From Hexactinellida sp. DTS-2022 (Eukaryota > Porifera > Hexactinellida), in contig JAPNXP010000001.1 of assembly GCA_028753945.1 (NCBI GenBank), forward strand, positions 2,532,501 through 2,596,500: a stretch of 64,000 nucleotides of DNA. Direction: 5' to 3'. Under the pieces are notes generated by a model. The model ran no database searches. It was not told where the DNA came from and was given only the letters and a program-made list of their open reading frames with translations. The position numbers and the translations under genes were made by a program. Shown in pieces: positions 1 to 13,337 of the stretch (its first letter is position 1; each line of letters starts with the position of its first letter).

Positions 1-1257
1 GGGTAGGACACTCAATTATTAGTAAATCATGAAAAATTATGGATTATTGTTTAAGCACTCCCAACTATACTTTGATATACTATCTATCCAATTCCGGAAG
101 AAAAATTTGATTCGGACATTTCTTCGACCTTTTTGACGTAACTAAAGGTCAAAGTCGCCGTTATTTTGTATTAAAGAAAATTCCGCAAGATTTTCTGAGA
201 GTGACCTTTGTATTCTTATGTCTATCTCAAAAAGTATAAGTCGTTGAGAAAAAAACTATCCCTCAAAAATGATCCTTGTCAGTTGTTCTTAGGATTATGC
301 CGTGTCGATTTTCAACTTTAATACAAATTTATAGAGTTAATAATTATATAATGCCAAAATTCTGATAAAATCGAGTGATTATTTGAAAATCTATAGAAAA
401 AAAGAATCAAATCGATATCGAAAATTCTGTGTGGCATAATCCCTTGTACTAATGTAGTAGAGTTAAACTTGCACTATAATAGAACTTGCGCCAATTAGAG
501 TAAATAGCTAGAATTTATCATAGATGCATTATACGTAACGTATAACGTATATATGGTGCCATTATACGTTAGGTGAACGTATAATGCCATCATACGTTAG
601 AGGATCATATGGTCAAAACGTATAATCATCATACGACGTATAACGTATAATGATTTTATACGATTTTCATTATACGTTCATCATACGTTCATTATACGTT
701 CATTATACGTTCATTATACGTTACCATACGTTATCATACGTTCATCATACGTTATCATACGTTCATTATACGTTCATTATACGTTACCATACGTTATCAT
801 ACGTTCATCATACGTTCATTATACGTTCATTATACGTTACCATACGTTATGTATCGAAGAAACCTGTCTTCCTTAGCATCACTAATAGTCACGTTTTAGT
901 TTTACTAAATTGACTAAATTCAGCTCAGTTTCATCGTATGATGGTATCATACGTTGGCCATTTGTTATACGTTGATTATACGCTCGAACGTATATATGAT
1001 CCATTATACGTATATATGATCCATTATACGCTCCCCGAACGTATAACGTATGATCGTATAATGCATCTATGGAATTTATAATGACTAGTATGGATTCACT
1101 ATTAGGCTAAACTTTGACTATGAATATCTAATTCAAATTTTTCGATTTTAGAAATTCTGAGCTTCTACGTCCTTCTTAGAATAATTAGTACTACTCGAAA
1201 ACACAATAATAATTAGGGGTTATCGGGTGTCGAAAATTTGAGGACCTATCTCCTTAA
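1..1257 (-). mobile_element. TTAA-type non-autonomous DNA element, cut by the window edge
   Basis: This is the reverse-complement relative of the complete element at 48133-49002. Long shared stretches include the ACACCCGATAACCCC motif near the end and the TTGACCTTTGGT-type motif. The right end abuts TTAA at 1254-1257, as in the complete copy. The other end lies outside the window. The copy is interrupted by an unrelated element at 519-1071. TTAA targets are used by piggyBac and Kolobok transposons; no transposase is present, so which family moved it is inference. Confidence 0.7.
519..1071. mobile_element. Palindromic tandem-array element, 8-bp target duplication
   Basis: The ends are perfect 17-bp inverted repeats, CATAGATGCATTATACG at 519-535 and its complement at 1055-1071. 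They are flanked by the direct repeat GAATTTAT (511-518 and 1072-1079). The interior is almost entirely 10-12 bp units of the type CATTATACGTT, CATCATACGTT and CCATACGTTA: one orientation near the left end, the other through the middle, then reversed again. The related TTAA element near 48,307 has no insert at the matching place, so this is a later insertion. An 8-bp duplication suggests hAT-type mobilisation. It encodes no protein; open frames across it are repeat translations. Confidence 0.85.
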
Positions 1258-2442
1258 TAACAAGTGAGAAACTTAAAAGGGGCCGTCACCTCCCCCTGCC
1301 CGCCTCACCATTGGCTACCACTACCCTCATAAAGTCATATTGTTTATGTTATAGAAAATTTCCAAAATGTACATTTTTAACATTTAATTCATTTTCTGAC
1401 TACGTAGAGTGTAACCTAGATCAACCAAACTCTTCGATTATCCGACACCCTTGGCTAGTCCCAATTTTATTCCATAAATTAGGTAAGCCTTATACGTGAA
1501 CTACGTAATAAAAGGACTGGAATCGACAAAAAAATTTGGACCATGGATGAACTAGAAGTGCATCCGATATTTTCACTAATTACTGTTTCTTATGAACATT
1601 AGATTATATTTATGTAATTTTTAACCGGATTCGAACCTAAAAATGTCAAAAATACAATTTTCAGTGTAATTGTTTAAGGTATTATTAGCAACCCATAAGC
1701 TTTAAAACAACCTGACTACGTTATTCTATTATTTTCACAAAATTGAAATACAGTCGACTCCGCTTAATAGAGCCACCGGTTAATACATTTCTCCTCTTAT
1801 TGGCTCTAGTAACCTGGTCCCGTGGTGACTCTTTTAAGCATATCAGCGGCACATATCCAAATGCTTGGGATATTGGGTCCTCAGATGACATTAACAGTAA
1901 TACGCTCTAGAGCCCTTTTAATCGTATCTACCGTTATACGGGTATTGGAATGCACTGGGAAGGCCCCTTGTAGAAATTAAAATTACTCCGCTTAATGAAT
2001 TATATTGAATTTTTACACTTACCTTATAAAGTTTAGCAGAACCAGGAAAAACAAAATGATCTACCTTTCTTTTAAAATTCCATTTGCTCTGAGCTGATCC
2101 TTTTAGGGGTTCGGGATAGACAGATTTTTGGAGGAATTCGACAATTTCGAGATATTCATTTGAGTTGATTTGAGAATATGTAGATCAAATATGATTAATT
2201 CCGCACAATCCATAACTTATACTAAAGATAGGATAGTATTAATTAAAAGTAAACAAGTACACAATCTCAGAATTCTATGGTATGTATTAACATAAAAATC
2301 TCAGAATTATACGCTACTATTGCGTCCATGGTTTTTTAATACAGGATTCTCAGAATTCTACGATGTCAGAATTCTATGCAACAGTACTAGTAGTGTCGAA
2401 TAAATGTAATATATTCACTTCCATCTATTAAACCGTGTAGGT
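1258..2442. other. Gene-free stretch with a broken Tc1-like end
   Basis: No gene is seen. At about 1750-1785 there is one end of the Tc1-like family that is complete at 37493-37666 (motif CAGTCGACTCCGCTTAATAG); no matching right end was found. At 2,265-2,375 the motif TCAGAATTCTA recurs four times at irregular spacing. Confidence 0.5.
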
Positions 2443-2622
2443 CAGGGGTGCCCAACATACGGCCCGCGTAAAATTTAATCCGGTTAATATTTCGATCATT
2501 TTATGTAGTCTGTCATGATCTCCCTAAATATATCTGAAATTTAGCAATTGGCCTTTTTGAACCACCTAAATATTTGAGGAAACTAATGTGGCCCGAAATT
2601 AAAATCGATTTGGGCTTGCCTG
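2443..2622. mobile_element. Short hAT-like MITE
   Basis: It starts CAGGGGTGCCCAACA and ends with the complement of CAGGCAAGCCCAAA, an imperfect inverted repeat of hAT type. The flanking octamers GTGTAGGT and GTGAGGCT agree at 6 of 8 positions. The interior contains GGCCCG motifs and has no coding capacity. Confidence 0.5.
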
Positions 2623-2689
2623 GTGAGGCTCAACTACATATAGCTATCCTTATTTATTTTTTACTGCATTTAGAACTTTGTTACAATTA

Positions 2690-3129
2690 CACACTGTAGA
2701 GAGAGTCTACTGGTGAGTCTGTACTTGTATACTCTACAGGAGTGCCTACTGGGGTATGTAGGTAGCGGCAGTACGGTGTAGTGTAGGAAGACACTGTGGC
2801 ACGGAAGTACGGTGGTGCCTTGACATGGTGGTCGAGGGTTACCCTCCTGATGAGTCCTTGTGATAGGACGAAACCACTCATACAATATGTTATGCCCTGT
2901 AAGGTAGTGGGGCGGCTCATGGTCGTAGGGACCGGAGGCTGCCTGCTATCTTACAATATAATAACCCCCGACATTATAATGCGGTGGTTATTATATTGAA
3001 GATATAATAACCACCTTCCGTGCCAGTGTCTTCCTACACTACACCGTACTGTCGCTACCACATACCTCAGTAGGCACTCCTGTAGAGTATACAAGTACAG
3101 ACTCACCAGTAGACTCTCTCTACAGTGTG
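2690..3129. mobile_element. Fold-back (snap-back) MITE with TA flanks
   Basis: The two arms (about 2690-2815 and 3012-3129) are inverted copies of each other over more than 110 bp, starting CACACTGTAGAGAGAGTC. TA lies directly outside each end (2688-2689 and 3130-3131), which fits Tc1/mariner targeting. The loop holds a second small hairpin (GGTGGTTATTATAT and its complement, about 2971-3013). As RNA the whole unit would form a long double-stranded stem. Confidence 0.8.
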
Positions 3130-6091
3130 TACTTGTAACATCTTGATAGTTTGTAGTAGTATTTGTAAAGTATTTAAATACTTTCGGAAAGTATTTGTAA
3201 GTATTTAAATACTTTTGTAATTATATCCAAAGTAATTGTATTGCATTTAAATACATTTTGAAAAGTATTTATATTGTATTTAAATACATTTGAATGTATT
3301 TGACCCGAAGCCTGCACGAAACACCACCAAAATCACCGGATTTCGGCAGATTCATGCCGGGGCGGAACAGTGGCCGCCCCGGCATGATTTTATCTTGAAG
3401 GGGCACGCCCCGGATTGGTCGACGCCTATGCAAAATAGTGATTAGAACTGATCAATTCACTGACTTGCATTCGTTGTAATACAAATTACTTTAGTTATAT
3501 GCAACTATCGAATAATATGCAACTATCGAATAATCAAATCTTGAAATAAATTTAATTAATTGCAATATTTATATACCAAAGTATATTATTTATTGTGGTT
3601 ATTTAAAATTTAGTTGACTTTCATTACATGTTGTGTTTGCATAAATACTACCATCTACTTGAAATCCATATTCGTAGCGAAATATAACCTGTATTACGAA
3701 GTTTACGGTTTACCGAAAACCTGGACATTTTTTTCATTTTTTGGTCAAAAAACTGGAAGTCCCTGGACAGTGGACACGTGAAATCTAAAACCGCGATAAA
3801 TCTCATATTATGAGCGTAGGAGTGCTAAAATTGCATATTCCATACTCTGACATATAAGAGTATATAATTTAATGTTAAAATCGTTCACTCAAATTCACGA
3901 TAAGCCATTGAATATAGTACTATATTCTACTTTAAGTATATAGAAAAAAGACCCCAGTTAATAGGCACTCTCGTTAATATCTAAATCAGGGGACTATCAA
4001 AATTTGTCTGTATTACCTCCCAATTCGTATTAACTAGAGCTTATTCCATATCATTTATAGCCCAATTACTATAATATTACTAAAATTTGTATTTCAATAA
4101 TAAATTTTAACATTCTGATATAAAATTTTTAATTTGAATGAAATATAAATACTGTTGAAATTAAGGAGACAAATTTCTATGACAAATGAGGAATACAAAT
4201 GAAACCAACTAGGAATTTATGACGAATTAAATTCTAGAGTTTGATGTTTTCTTAAGTAGGTCCTAGTTAACAGAAATAGTATTAAAAAACTCGGTGCATG
4301 AATTCTCCAGGTTGCATTGGATCAGTAACAATGATTTCAAAGTATAAATTGTGACTTGTGACTTTTCATTTGCCCAAATTAAATTCATTAATGAAACAAA
4401 CCTCTCCACAGGAGAGGTTGTCCCTGGCAAGCACATCGTGAATTCAACAATTTTCTAGAGGTATTCTGAATCAATTTAATTATCCTTTAATACCTTGAAA
4501 ACTTCGATCCAGCGTTAATCCGAAGTCGTGTTTAGTTTTTCCCATTCCTCTAATTTATTTTAAGTAATTAATATTCTTAGAAAATTGAACTGGTCGAAGA
4601 GATGATTCTCATTGATGCTAAGACTATCCCCACATAATTGTAGTAAGGTAATCAGAGAAGTTTGTACCCCGGCCCAGTCGGGGTTAACTCTAAGTGATAA
4701 CCATCTAAACAACTTGAATGTTTCAAATGTTCCAATCCACTTGTTCTAGTAGGGGGACCACATTTTCACAAAAGTTTAGGTTATGTTGTATGAAATTATC
4801 GCTCTCAAAAGACCTTCGTGTGTTATCTTAGTCAAAAGTGATTGAACAATAATAGGAATAAATTCACTATTATATCTATTGATGATTTTGCTTTGAATAT
4901 CAGCTAGTATTTCGTATACCGTACACAGTGGGCATTTTCAGGGGTGTAAGTGGAAATAAGAAAACTATGCTAGATAGACTCTAATGAAGTATTATTGACA
5001 TATAGGTTATCGGTAGCTGCAAACCGAATGGCATTATCAAAGATGATATATGTAGTCTCCTAAACGCAGTTCTAGACGATTAATGATAAATTCATGATTT
5101 ATTATATTTTTTGTTTTGTAACAATCATATATTAATCACCCATGGCCATGATTATTGATAATACATCTTAAACTTGGGCAAAAATAATTGGAATGTTAGT
5201 CTTATACCAGGTATTCTATATCGCATTGAATTTAAAGAGGGTAGATGGATGCTGAGTGAAACTATCGCAGGTGCAATTACTCTTAGGAAACCCTAGATAG
5301 TACTTGGGTAGCATAGTTTTATAACATGGAACATTGCTAGCGCCTAAATTTCTTCCAAATCTCATAAAATTATCTTACTGAAATTCAAAAGCATGGATGA
5401 ATTCCAAACTTGGTATGCTGATTGAGAGATTTGACTTTAAAATAACATAAACTGCTTTGTTATTTATTATCAGTATCAGTTAATGGGTGAAAAAAATTAA
5501 ATTAATTGGATAAATAGTGGAGAAATTAAATATATATCATAGGAATTTTCTGAGGGGACAATGGTAAATTATAAAAAATATAGAGGGGGGTTTGGGAGGG
5601 TCTATTATTTAGGATAGATAAAGTCAATAAGTATTTAGACTAATTAGAATCAATGAAATAACTGACAATTATGGACCACCCAAAGTTTTTAAACTGAATG
5701 TGAAAATTAATTAGTGTCCGATCTTTAGAAAATCTCTCTTGATAATCTGGCAACTTCAGACTCAAAACTCAAATCAAATTTATCTTAACTGATACCATAT
5801 TGGGTATGAACACTAGCAAGATAAAACTGCTATTGCGCATCAGATTAGCATACACTATAGTATAGTTATGGTGAATTCAATTTAAATGTTTTCCTAACCA
5901 CGAAATTCTGTTTTGAAAATGAGTATTACACTACTCATTCCGTTTCACAGTAGTCATTGTCATTGCATTGTATTACTATAAAAATTGAGTTTTAGAGGTT
6001 TTAAGTTATGCTGAATCCAAAAAAAAGTATAAATAATAGATTTGACAATGTTATAAAGTTACACTATTTCCCCTGCTTTGCCCACTGTTGG
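3130..6091. other. Gene-free stretch with simple repeats
   Basis: No gene is seen. At 3,150-3,305 the motifs GTATTTAAATAC and its variants recur about eight times. A GC-rich island follows at 3,300-3,430, with the inverted motif GCCGGGGCGG / CCGCCCCGGC. The rest is AT-rich, without open frames of note or recognised repeats. Confidence 0.5.
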
Positions 6092-6704
6092 CCGTATTTT
6101 CCCGAATAAGCGCCGGATGCTTGAATAAGCGCCGGTCAATAAAAATGACATTGATATGATAAAATTTTAAACACATTACTAGATCACTGTAATGCAATTC
6201 CATTTATTTGGTCAACTTCAGTAGGTATACTGTAGGTGGAAACCATTAGAACCCACTTAAATATTATATTCTGCAGGGGCGGCATACCCGGTGCGGTAGG
6301 CACGGCGAGCGCCGTACCACTTTTTAGAGTGATCCGGCATCGCCGCACCTCATTTTCAAAATCTTTCCAAATATCGGTGGCTTTATAACACAATGCTAAA
6401 ATGATATGGACTGATATCGCTGAAAACAAGTGTGGTGCGACGGATACGGTTGATACGACCATCAATTGAAAGGTTAATTAACGGTGTAGACAAACACTGG
6501 ACACAATGACGATAAAATAGTTGATGACGATTTTGTATCTTGCTAGTCCGTCGTCGCCGTACCACTTAGAATATTATAAATCTTGAGCCGTACCAATTTT
6601 GAAAAGCATGTGCCGCCCCTGTTCTGGATTTTTCATAAAAATTTCAGGATAATTTTGGCTCACGAAAACAATAAGCGCCGGGGCGCTTATTCGGGGAAAT
6701 ACGG
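6092..6704. mobile_element. Tc1/mariner-like non-autonomous element
   Basis: The left end CCGTATTTTCCCGAATAAG and the right end (complement of CCGTATTTCCCCGAATAAG at 6686-6704) form a terminal inverted repeat that includes AATAAGCGCC. TA follows the right end; the left flank is not TA. A hAT-like element (6274-6621) sits inside, so the original element was about 265 bp. Confidence 0.65.
6274..6621. mobile_element. hAT-like MITE nested in the preceding element
   Basis: The ends CAGGGGCGGCATACC and the complement of CAGGGGCGGCACATG form a good inverted repeat. The flanks share TTCTG but give no clean 8-bp duplication. Open frames crossing it are not supported as genes. Confidence 0.65.
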
Positions 6705-8781
6705 TACTTCAAAAACAGTTACTTTTTGGTTTTCAGCAAATAAGACTGTGGAGTGAAAAAGAGAGGCTTGGTTGTGTACGAAATGCAAGCCAACATTCCG
6801 AAAAGGGGGAGGAAAAAAAACGGTACAATTCTAGAATCTTTCACCCCCCATTTTTTCTAAGTAACCATAATACCTGTTATTCTCGTGTATAGCACTCGTG
6901 GAAAGAAGCAAAATGAACCAAAAATAATCAAAATCGGTCCACTTTTGACTGAATTACAGTTAATTTTCGTTTATAAGCCAAAGTCAATGGATAAATTTTG
7001 TTACATTGAAAGAACCCAATTATGCATCAAAACACTGTTGTGATACGCATACTGCACTCTTGTTACCTTTTTGAAGCAATACAATTCTAACTCGGTTACG
7101 TAATATGCAAAATTCTCACACAGCAACAGTGATTCATTGTTATTGTATGTTGCGATAGTTCATACCAATATTATTGAATAAGAACTGCCTTGGAATGCAT
7201 TGATTTGTTCTGATCACACTGACAATATCTTGAAATTATAAATTACACATCCAGTTGTATACTTTAATTTTCAGCGATTTCACATTACACATTACTTAAC
7301 TAATTTAAAATTTCTTTTTAAATAATAACAAATTCAACAAATTTGAATGCTGATTCTGTATTTTCTGGGCACAAATTAACCTTCCGCTAGTTCTACTTAA
7401 CCGACATACTGTACTCGTCAATGACTGTTATTTTTCTCTATCTTGAACAGTGTATATAATAGTATCCTGATTGATTTCCGTAGCAGATAGGGTTATTGGA
7501 TTCTCGCAGAGCATTAAGCGTTCCTAATTATTTTTGGAGCGCGCTCCTAACCATAAAAATGAGCGGCGTCCTGTTTCGCTCTCCAATAAAAAAAGGAGCG
7601 GCGCTCAATTTGCGCTCCTTCATTTCTCGTGCACCAAAATATACTAAATAAACAATGATATTTATCTAGTTAATCAATTCTGATTCGCGGTTAATTAAAA
7701 ACTGCGGAACCTCATGGTAACTTAGTTAGGTTCGTATTAATACATCATCAATAAAATAATTACGTACCAAATTACACGTGCCCTAGTTTATATAATGCAA
7801 TTGTATGTTCTGCATGCTCGAATTATCCAATCTTCGTGATAACTCTATTATTCAGGTAATTTTGTATTTGATTAGTGATATTGTAAAAAGGAGTGAGCTC
7901 CAGTGAGCTCCAGTGAGCACGTCCCGAAAAATCTAGCGGCGCTCCAGCTTTCGCTCCTCAAAATTCAAATGCGCGCGCTCCACCTTCCGCTCCTGATAAA
8001 GGGAGCGCGCATAAGGTGCGCCGATCTTTGAAGCGCGCTCTTTTAATGCTCTGGATTCTTGGGCCCCCCTATTACAATATTATTTTATCTGATTCTTTAC
8101 TTGGAAATCAATATAAACAGTAATACTTACTATTCGATGGTTCTTATTTGTTCATAATTCCCAAAATTTACCAAAAAGATTTCAAGTTTTACTTGAAATC
8201 TATTTTTCCCCACCAGGAGGTGACGCTTTCCTGGACCCTCCCCAGTATACTAGATAATTCATTCCAAAAATAGCTTGACAATGAACAATTATCTAACTGA
8301 CTTATTTCGAAGTAGGGTACTTCCCCATCCGCACAGTAATAAAATTTATGGATTGACGATATTTACGGTAATTACTACTAAAATACTATCAAATATTATA
8401 AATTGAGTTTTTATACTATGTACTATGCAAATAAATCTAAGAATTAATATTTAGTTCCTCAAACAATTATCAAGTTATATTATATTTATCTAACTTCATG
8501 TATGAACTACAAATAGAACATTTTTCTAGCTCTCACTAGTATATTTGGGAATCCCGACTTTTTTTCAGCTGTCGATCCTTAACTTTAGGCTCTTATAACT
8601 AAAATTAGTAGTTTATACTTCACAAATAGCATTTTCATTCATGCAATATATTTAAAGCCAATTTATGTTATCATATTTGCTATAAATTAAAAAATTGTAT
8701 TACCCAAATTATACTTTTGTACTCGACTCGACAACTTGAATCTTTTCAATTTATTATGGCGACGCCTATATTACCCAAATT
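6705..8781. other. Gene-free stretch with GGAGCGCGCTCC palindrome clusters
   Basis: No gene is seen. Between 7,535 and 8,050 the motifs GGAGCG, GCGCTCC and GAGCTCC recur more than a dozen times in both orientations within AT-rich DNA. The arrangement looks like a degraded element with repeated ends. Related GCGCTCCTA motifs flank the palindrome at 34.2-34.7 kb. Confidence 0.4.
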
Positions 8782-9633
8782 ATGTTACCCTCTACTTTTC
8801 CATACATTGATGAAATGAACTTGAAGGAATTATTCTTAGAAATCACTATCAATGAAGATACGTGTACCGATTGGTTGAGAGTTCACGCACTCTTATCGAG
8901 AGGTATGATTTGTAAGTGCGGCCAGACATGCGCGAGGGAATTTTCACAAAATTCATTGATGGGGTGGAGCAGATGTCCTAAGAAAAACTGCAAAAAATTT
9001 GCACATCGACGAGTAGGATCATTTTTTGAAGTATCAAACCATTAACAGAACTTGTAGAGTTTTATATTTTTGGCTGAAGGCCTACAAGACACCAAATTTT
9101 TACACAAGAATTTGGGATGGGCAACAGCTACCATCACCGATTGGAAAAACCTCTTACGTGATCTCTGTATTGAAAGATACCTCGCTAATCCAGACACAAT
9201 TGGTGGTCCTGGACATATAGTAGAGATTGATGAAAGCAAATTCGGAAGAAGGAAATACCATTGCGGTAGACAACTATATGGAAAATGGATCTTTGGAGGA
9301 ATTGAGAGATTCCAAAGAGGTTTTTATGATTTTAGTGGATGATCGATCAGCTGCTACCTTGATTCCCATCATTGAGCGGTATAAAAAAATCCGGAACAAC
9401 AATCTTTAATTGATGAATGGGCATCATATAATCTAATTCCTCCAGCAAACTTTACTCATTTTACGGTGAAGCATAACATCCATTTTGTAGTTCCGGGGAC
9501 AGATATGCATACTCAAACGATTGAGAGTACCTGGGGACAGGCTAAAAAGAAAATGAGGAATTCTATTACAACAAATCCTGAATTACTGGATACCTACTCA
9601 GCCAAATACTGTTGGAAGAAGAGGCATAATTAA
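8782..9633 (+). pseudogene. Decayed Merlin-type (ISXO2-like DDE) transposase
   Basis: The reading starts at the ATG at 8782 and gives a N-terminal zinc-ribbon part (CKCGQTC...CPKKNCKK). It then changes frame near 9,025-9,045 and continues with ATITDWKNLLRD and the first catalytic motif HIVEIDESKFGRRKY. Another shift near 9,300 leads to MILVDDRSAATLIPIIERY. A third near 9,410 leads to DEWASYN (second acidic residue) and THFTVKHN...HTQTIESTWGQAKKKMR, ending at TAA 9631-9633. Order and motifs match the open copy at 63275 throughout, so this is a nearly full-length relative inactivated by at least three frameshifts. Merlin elements move by a DDE cut-and-paste transposase related to bacterial IS1595/IS1016. 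Confidence 0.85.
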
Positions 9634-11419
9634 AACTTTTTCAATAATTTAGTAATATAAATTAGAAGTCAATACCCTGTAATCTAAAGCAAGTATTCTG
9701 TATGATATTATAATAATGATTTAACTTTATTCCATTAGTATATTTGCATTGCTCAGAAATTTATGTGTAGTTCTTATATTATCTATGCTTATCCAAATGA
9801 ATTGTTACTGTACTCTCTCATCTAGGGGTTTACCTAAGTGCCTGACCAGCACCTAAAGGGCCCAGGATCGTTTGAGAGGATGGTTGCAGTGTGACTCTTA
9901 TTTAAGTTCCGCGTCAGGGTGTTTGGCAAGATTTGTTGGCCAATAAATTCCTGGATAAACCCCTGCTGTCATCAAAATTAATATTATCACCTAGATATGC
10001 AGTGCAACCCCGATTATCAAGGGACCAGACAAAATGTTCAATAATCGGGATTTCGGATACCGAGGTTGCACTGTAGTTGAGTTCACTTCAGATTTGCTCA
10101 TATTAACCTAGTACGGCGTACTGTAAGCTACGGTACGGACTTAGTAGCAGATTATCCTTTCGTACCGTACTTACGCACTATGTACGTACTTAGTTAATGA
10201 TAGTATAGATGCTTATCTTTTAGCACTTGATTCTTATTTTTTATCGAAGAATAAGTTAGGTAAATTTATCAAGATTTACTGTCGAATCTTAGTAGAAACT
10301 ATAATAGAACTATAATAGATAAGATCCTTGTTTATGAATTATTATTTGAGATATAGAAATACTTGTATATATTGTTTGATTGTTCACAACGAATTATTTC
10401 GTACCGTACGAACGTACGCGGTTACTCTGCATTTGCTAAATCTTAAAGATACTAGCATGCAGCAAAGAACAACATTATTTAGAGAGAAAAATTAAGTTAA
10501 TGTATATTAAATACTTGTTCATCATCTCCATCCATCCTATTAACATCCGCAGGATTTATTCTACTACTCTCTCGTGAACATACAATTACTAAATATTATC
10601 CTTAGTTACATGTAAATACTCCTCATTTTTCAATTGAATAGGTCTTGTATTTAAAAAAAGTTGTCATGTAAAATATTTGAAAATGTTCAGCTCCAATTCG
10701 CGTTAATTTCCTTCGCGTTAATTTCCTATAATAAGGTATTCTGCGATTGGAATAATTCATCACTATGTTATTATTTAACATATTATAAAACATAAATAAT
10801 GATATGGTGGTTCACTAGTAAGAACAAAACGAAGTTATATGTTAAACAAGAAGTCTTAAATATATTTCGCTAGAAATACGTAGAAATAAGTATTCATATG
10901 TAGACAAGTAGATAGGGTAATATTTACGTATTCTACGTAAATTTACGGAGACTTGGCAGCACTGCATTAAGGCCTCCAATGCCCATGCTCAGAAAAAGGA
11001 CTTTCGCTAGTTAAAACAAAAAGGTGCCCAATTGAGGCAAGTGCCTGTATGTGCAGGGTTGCGATGTGAAGGGAGTTTTAATTTCCATCCCATTCCCACA
11101 GGCTTTCAGTGGGAATTCCCATAGGATTCTTAGGTGTGGGAATTCCCATAGTATTCCAACAGAAATACCATACACACGGCAAACTTGACAATCTGAGGTC
11201 CGGAACTCGGAAGTTTGAGTGTATATCAGTTAAGAATTCAAAATATATTTGATTTTGATAATATTGTGAAATGCATGTATTGGTTTAATATGTGTTACTA
11301 TGAGAATAGCCGGTTTTTTACGCGATTTCGTTTACGCGGGCTTTCCAGGAACGAATCTACCGCGTAAAATAGGAATACATGTAGTATTATGAAAAAGAAA
11401 CTAGTACTGAAAAATTATA
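9634..11419. other. Gene-free stretch with transposon ends
   Basis: No gene is seen. Around 9,999-10,077 an inverted-repeat pair (CAGTGCAACCCCGATTATC and AGGTTGCACTG) marks a tiny Tc1-like MITE. At 10,110-10,195 and 10,400-10,420 the motif CGTACCGTAC/CGGTACGGAC recurs. At about 10,665-10,737 there is one end, inverted, of the element at 47351-47718. At 11,085-11,160 GGGAATTCCCATAG is repeated. Confidence 0.5.
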
Positions 11420-11799
11420 CAGTCAACTCCCGTTATAACCAAGTTGGATATAACGAAGTACCTGCTTACAAAGAAGTCATTCAATGGTCCGGAAATCCTT
11501 CTATCATATTACACTATTAAAACTTCGGTTATAACGAAATGGATATAACGAAACTCCGCTTATAACGAAGTCAATTAAATCCCATATAGCCTCTAAGCTA
11601 TTGATTTTACCCCGGTTAGAACGAATTCTGCTTATAAGGAACTCCGGTTATAACGAAATCCGTATATAATAAACTCCGGTTACAACGAAATTAAACTTGT
11701 AATGAACCTTTTTGAGATCGAACTCCGGTAATAACAAACTCCGCTTATAACGAAATGAAACTACGGTCCCGAGCACTTCAATATAACGGGAGTTGACTG
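11420..11799. mobile_element. Tc1/mariner-like MITE made of ATAACGAA repeats
   Basis: It starts CAGTCAACTCCCGTTATA and ends with the exact complement, and is flanked by TA on both sides (11418-11419 and 11800-11801). The interior repeats a short motif resembling the terminal sequence (ATAACGAAACTCCG and relatives) about ten times, alternating spacing. No protein is encoded. Confidence 0.85.
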
Positions 11800-11831
11800 T
11801 ACTTACTTTTGAAGGAGATAATAACAATGAA

Positions 11832-12333
11832 CATAGGCGTCGTTGATGGGGGGCTGGGGGTCCTGCCCCCACACTTTACAAAACTGGGGGGCAGAGTACC
11901 TTTCGCCCCCCTAGTTTTTATAAAGAGGCTGAAGGATTTGTTTTGTCTTTACGATGAAGACATATTCACTATACAGATTCATGTGCAATGGTTGATTAAA
12001 ACCTCAAATTATTAAAGCCACATTCTTATTCATCAACTATAGGTATTTTGTAAAAACTTCTATTATTATAATTACTACTAGTCGAAATCGGGATTTCCCC
12101 CCCCCTAATGCATGGAAAGAGGCAAAAAAACCGATACGCAAAAAACCCCGTATTTAACAATATACAGTTCTATGAGGTTATGAAGAAACAAGGAGAAGCA
12201 AGGAGGCAAAATAACCCGGAGAGGCAAAAAAACCCGTGGCAAAAAAACCCGATTTCGACTGTATAAACCTTTGGAACCTTTTTTTGACCCCCCCTCAGTT
12301 TTTTGTGTGATTCATAAAACATCGACGCCTATG
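11832..12333. mobile_element. hAT-like MITE with CATAGGCGTCG ends
   Basis: The ends are CATAGGCGTCGTTGATG and the complement of CATAGGCGTCGATG. Flanking octamers ACAATGAA and ACAATAAC agree at 6 of 8 positions. C- and G-homopolymers (GGGGGGCTGGGGG; CCCCCCC) lie near both ends. A Tc1-like MITE is nested at 12078-12261. Confidence 0.65.
12078..12261. mobile_element. Tc1-like MITE nested in the hAT-like element
   Basis: The left end CTAGTCGAAATCGGG and right end CCCGATTTCGACTG form a terminal inverted repeat with TA on each side (12076-12077 and 12262-12263). The interior repeats GGCAAAAAAACCCG. Confidence 0.7.
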
Positions 12334-12871
12334 ACAATAACGATTCTTGGATGAAGGGTTTGCAGCAGCTGATTTAACATCCTCGATAGTTGAATAATAT
12401 TAATTTGAGGGCATTAATATGTTATTACAAGTCTCAAATATATTGTAAAGCTCTCTCATTAATTTTTCTTTATAGGAATCCACCATGTTGTTGTGTCTAG
12501 ACATAAATACGATATATTATCAAATCCCTTCCTACCTTCCCTTTTTTATAAACGGACAATCACTATCTCAAGTATGAAGCCATATATTATTAACTGAAAC
12601 AAGTCACAACGAATGAAGAGAATCAAGGAATCAAGTTTAAGTAGAATTACCCAAGAAAATGGGAGGCCATATTTGGATTATCACAATCAGATGAGCACAT
12701 GCATAAGTCGAAATTATATGTGGGCATTAGGTCGAATTAAGGGTGTTGGCATTAGATAGGAAATTGGATGTACTAGCGGTAATAATACATAACGATTGCA
12801 TGGTTTAATAAAATTACTATATTAAACAGTCGTCAAACTCGTCATACTTTGGGGTGTTTCTACCAATATAG
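12334..12871. other. Gene-free stretch
   Basis: AT-rich sequence with no gene, RNA or repeat that I can identify. Confidence 0.4.
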
Positions 12872-13337
12872 TTACTAGCGCGCTTCGCGCAGAACACAAC
12901 CACACACCAACCGCTTCGCGGTTGGTGTGTGGTTTATATACTTCTAACATTGATTATAAAGCTTAAATAGGCCGAAATAGTCAAATTTAACAATGTGAAA
13001 TTTTTGTGACCCCGTCATCATGCGACAATGAGTAAACATATTGGCAATCTGGTGTGACCAACGTGTCCGCATCATTAATGTGCATATGCTATTAAATTTT
13101 CAGAATTTTATCTTTTACAGGGCGCGAATTATGTGCGATTAAGTGAATTTCTAGGGTTCTCTAAATATGACAATGACATCATAACTTGTCGAGGTGTTAG
13201 AAATTTCGAGTGGAAACCTCAAGAAGTTGGCGGGGGCCAAAGGTTACCCACATATGCCAAAAATCACATTTGGAAACCGTCCACTTTCTTCAATCAACTC
13301 GTAACATACAAGCAAATATATATATATAAATACATAC

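Noticed and set aside
650..913. Open frame of 87 codons with HTLSYVHYTF repeats
   Set aside because: It is a translation of the ATACGTT array inside a mobile element.
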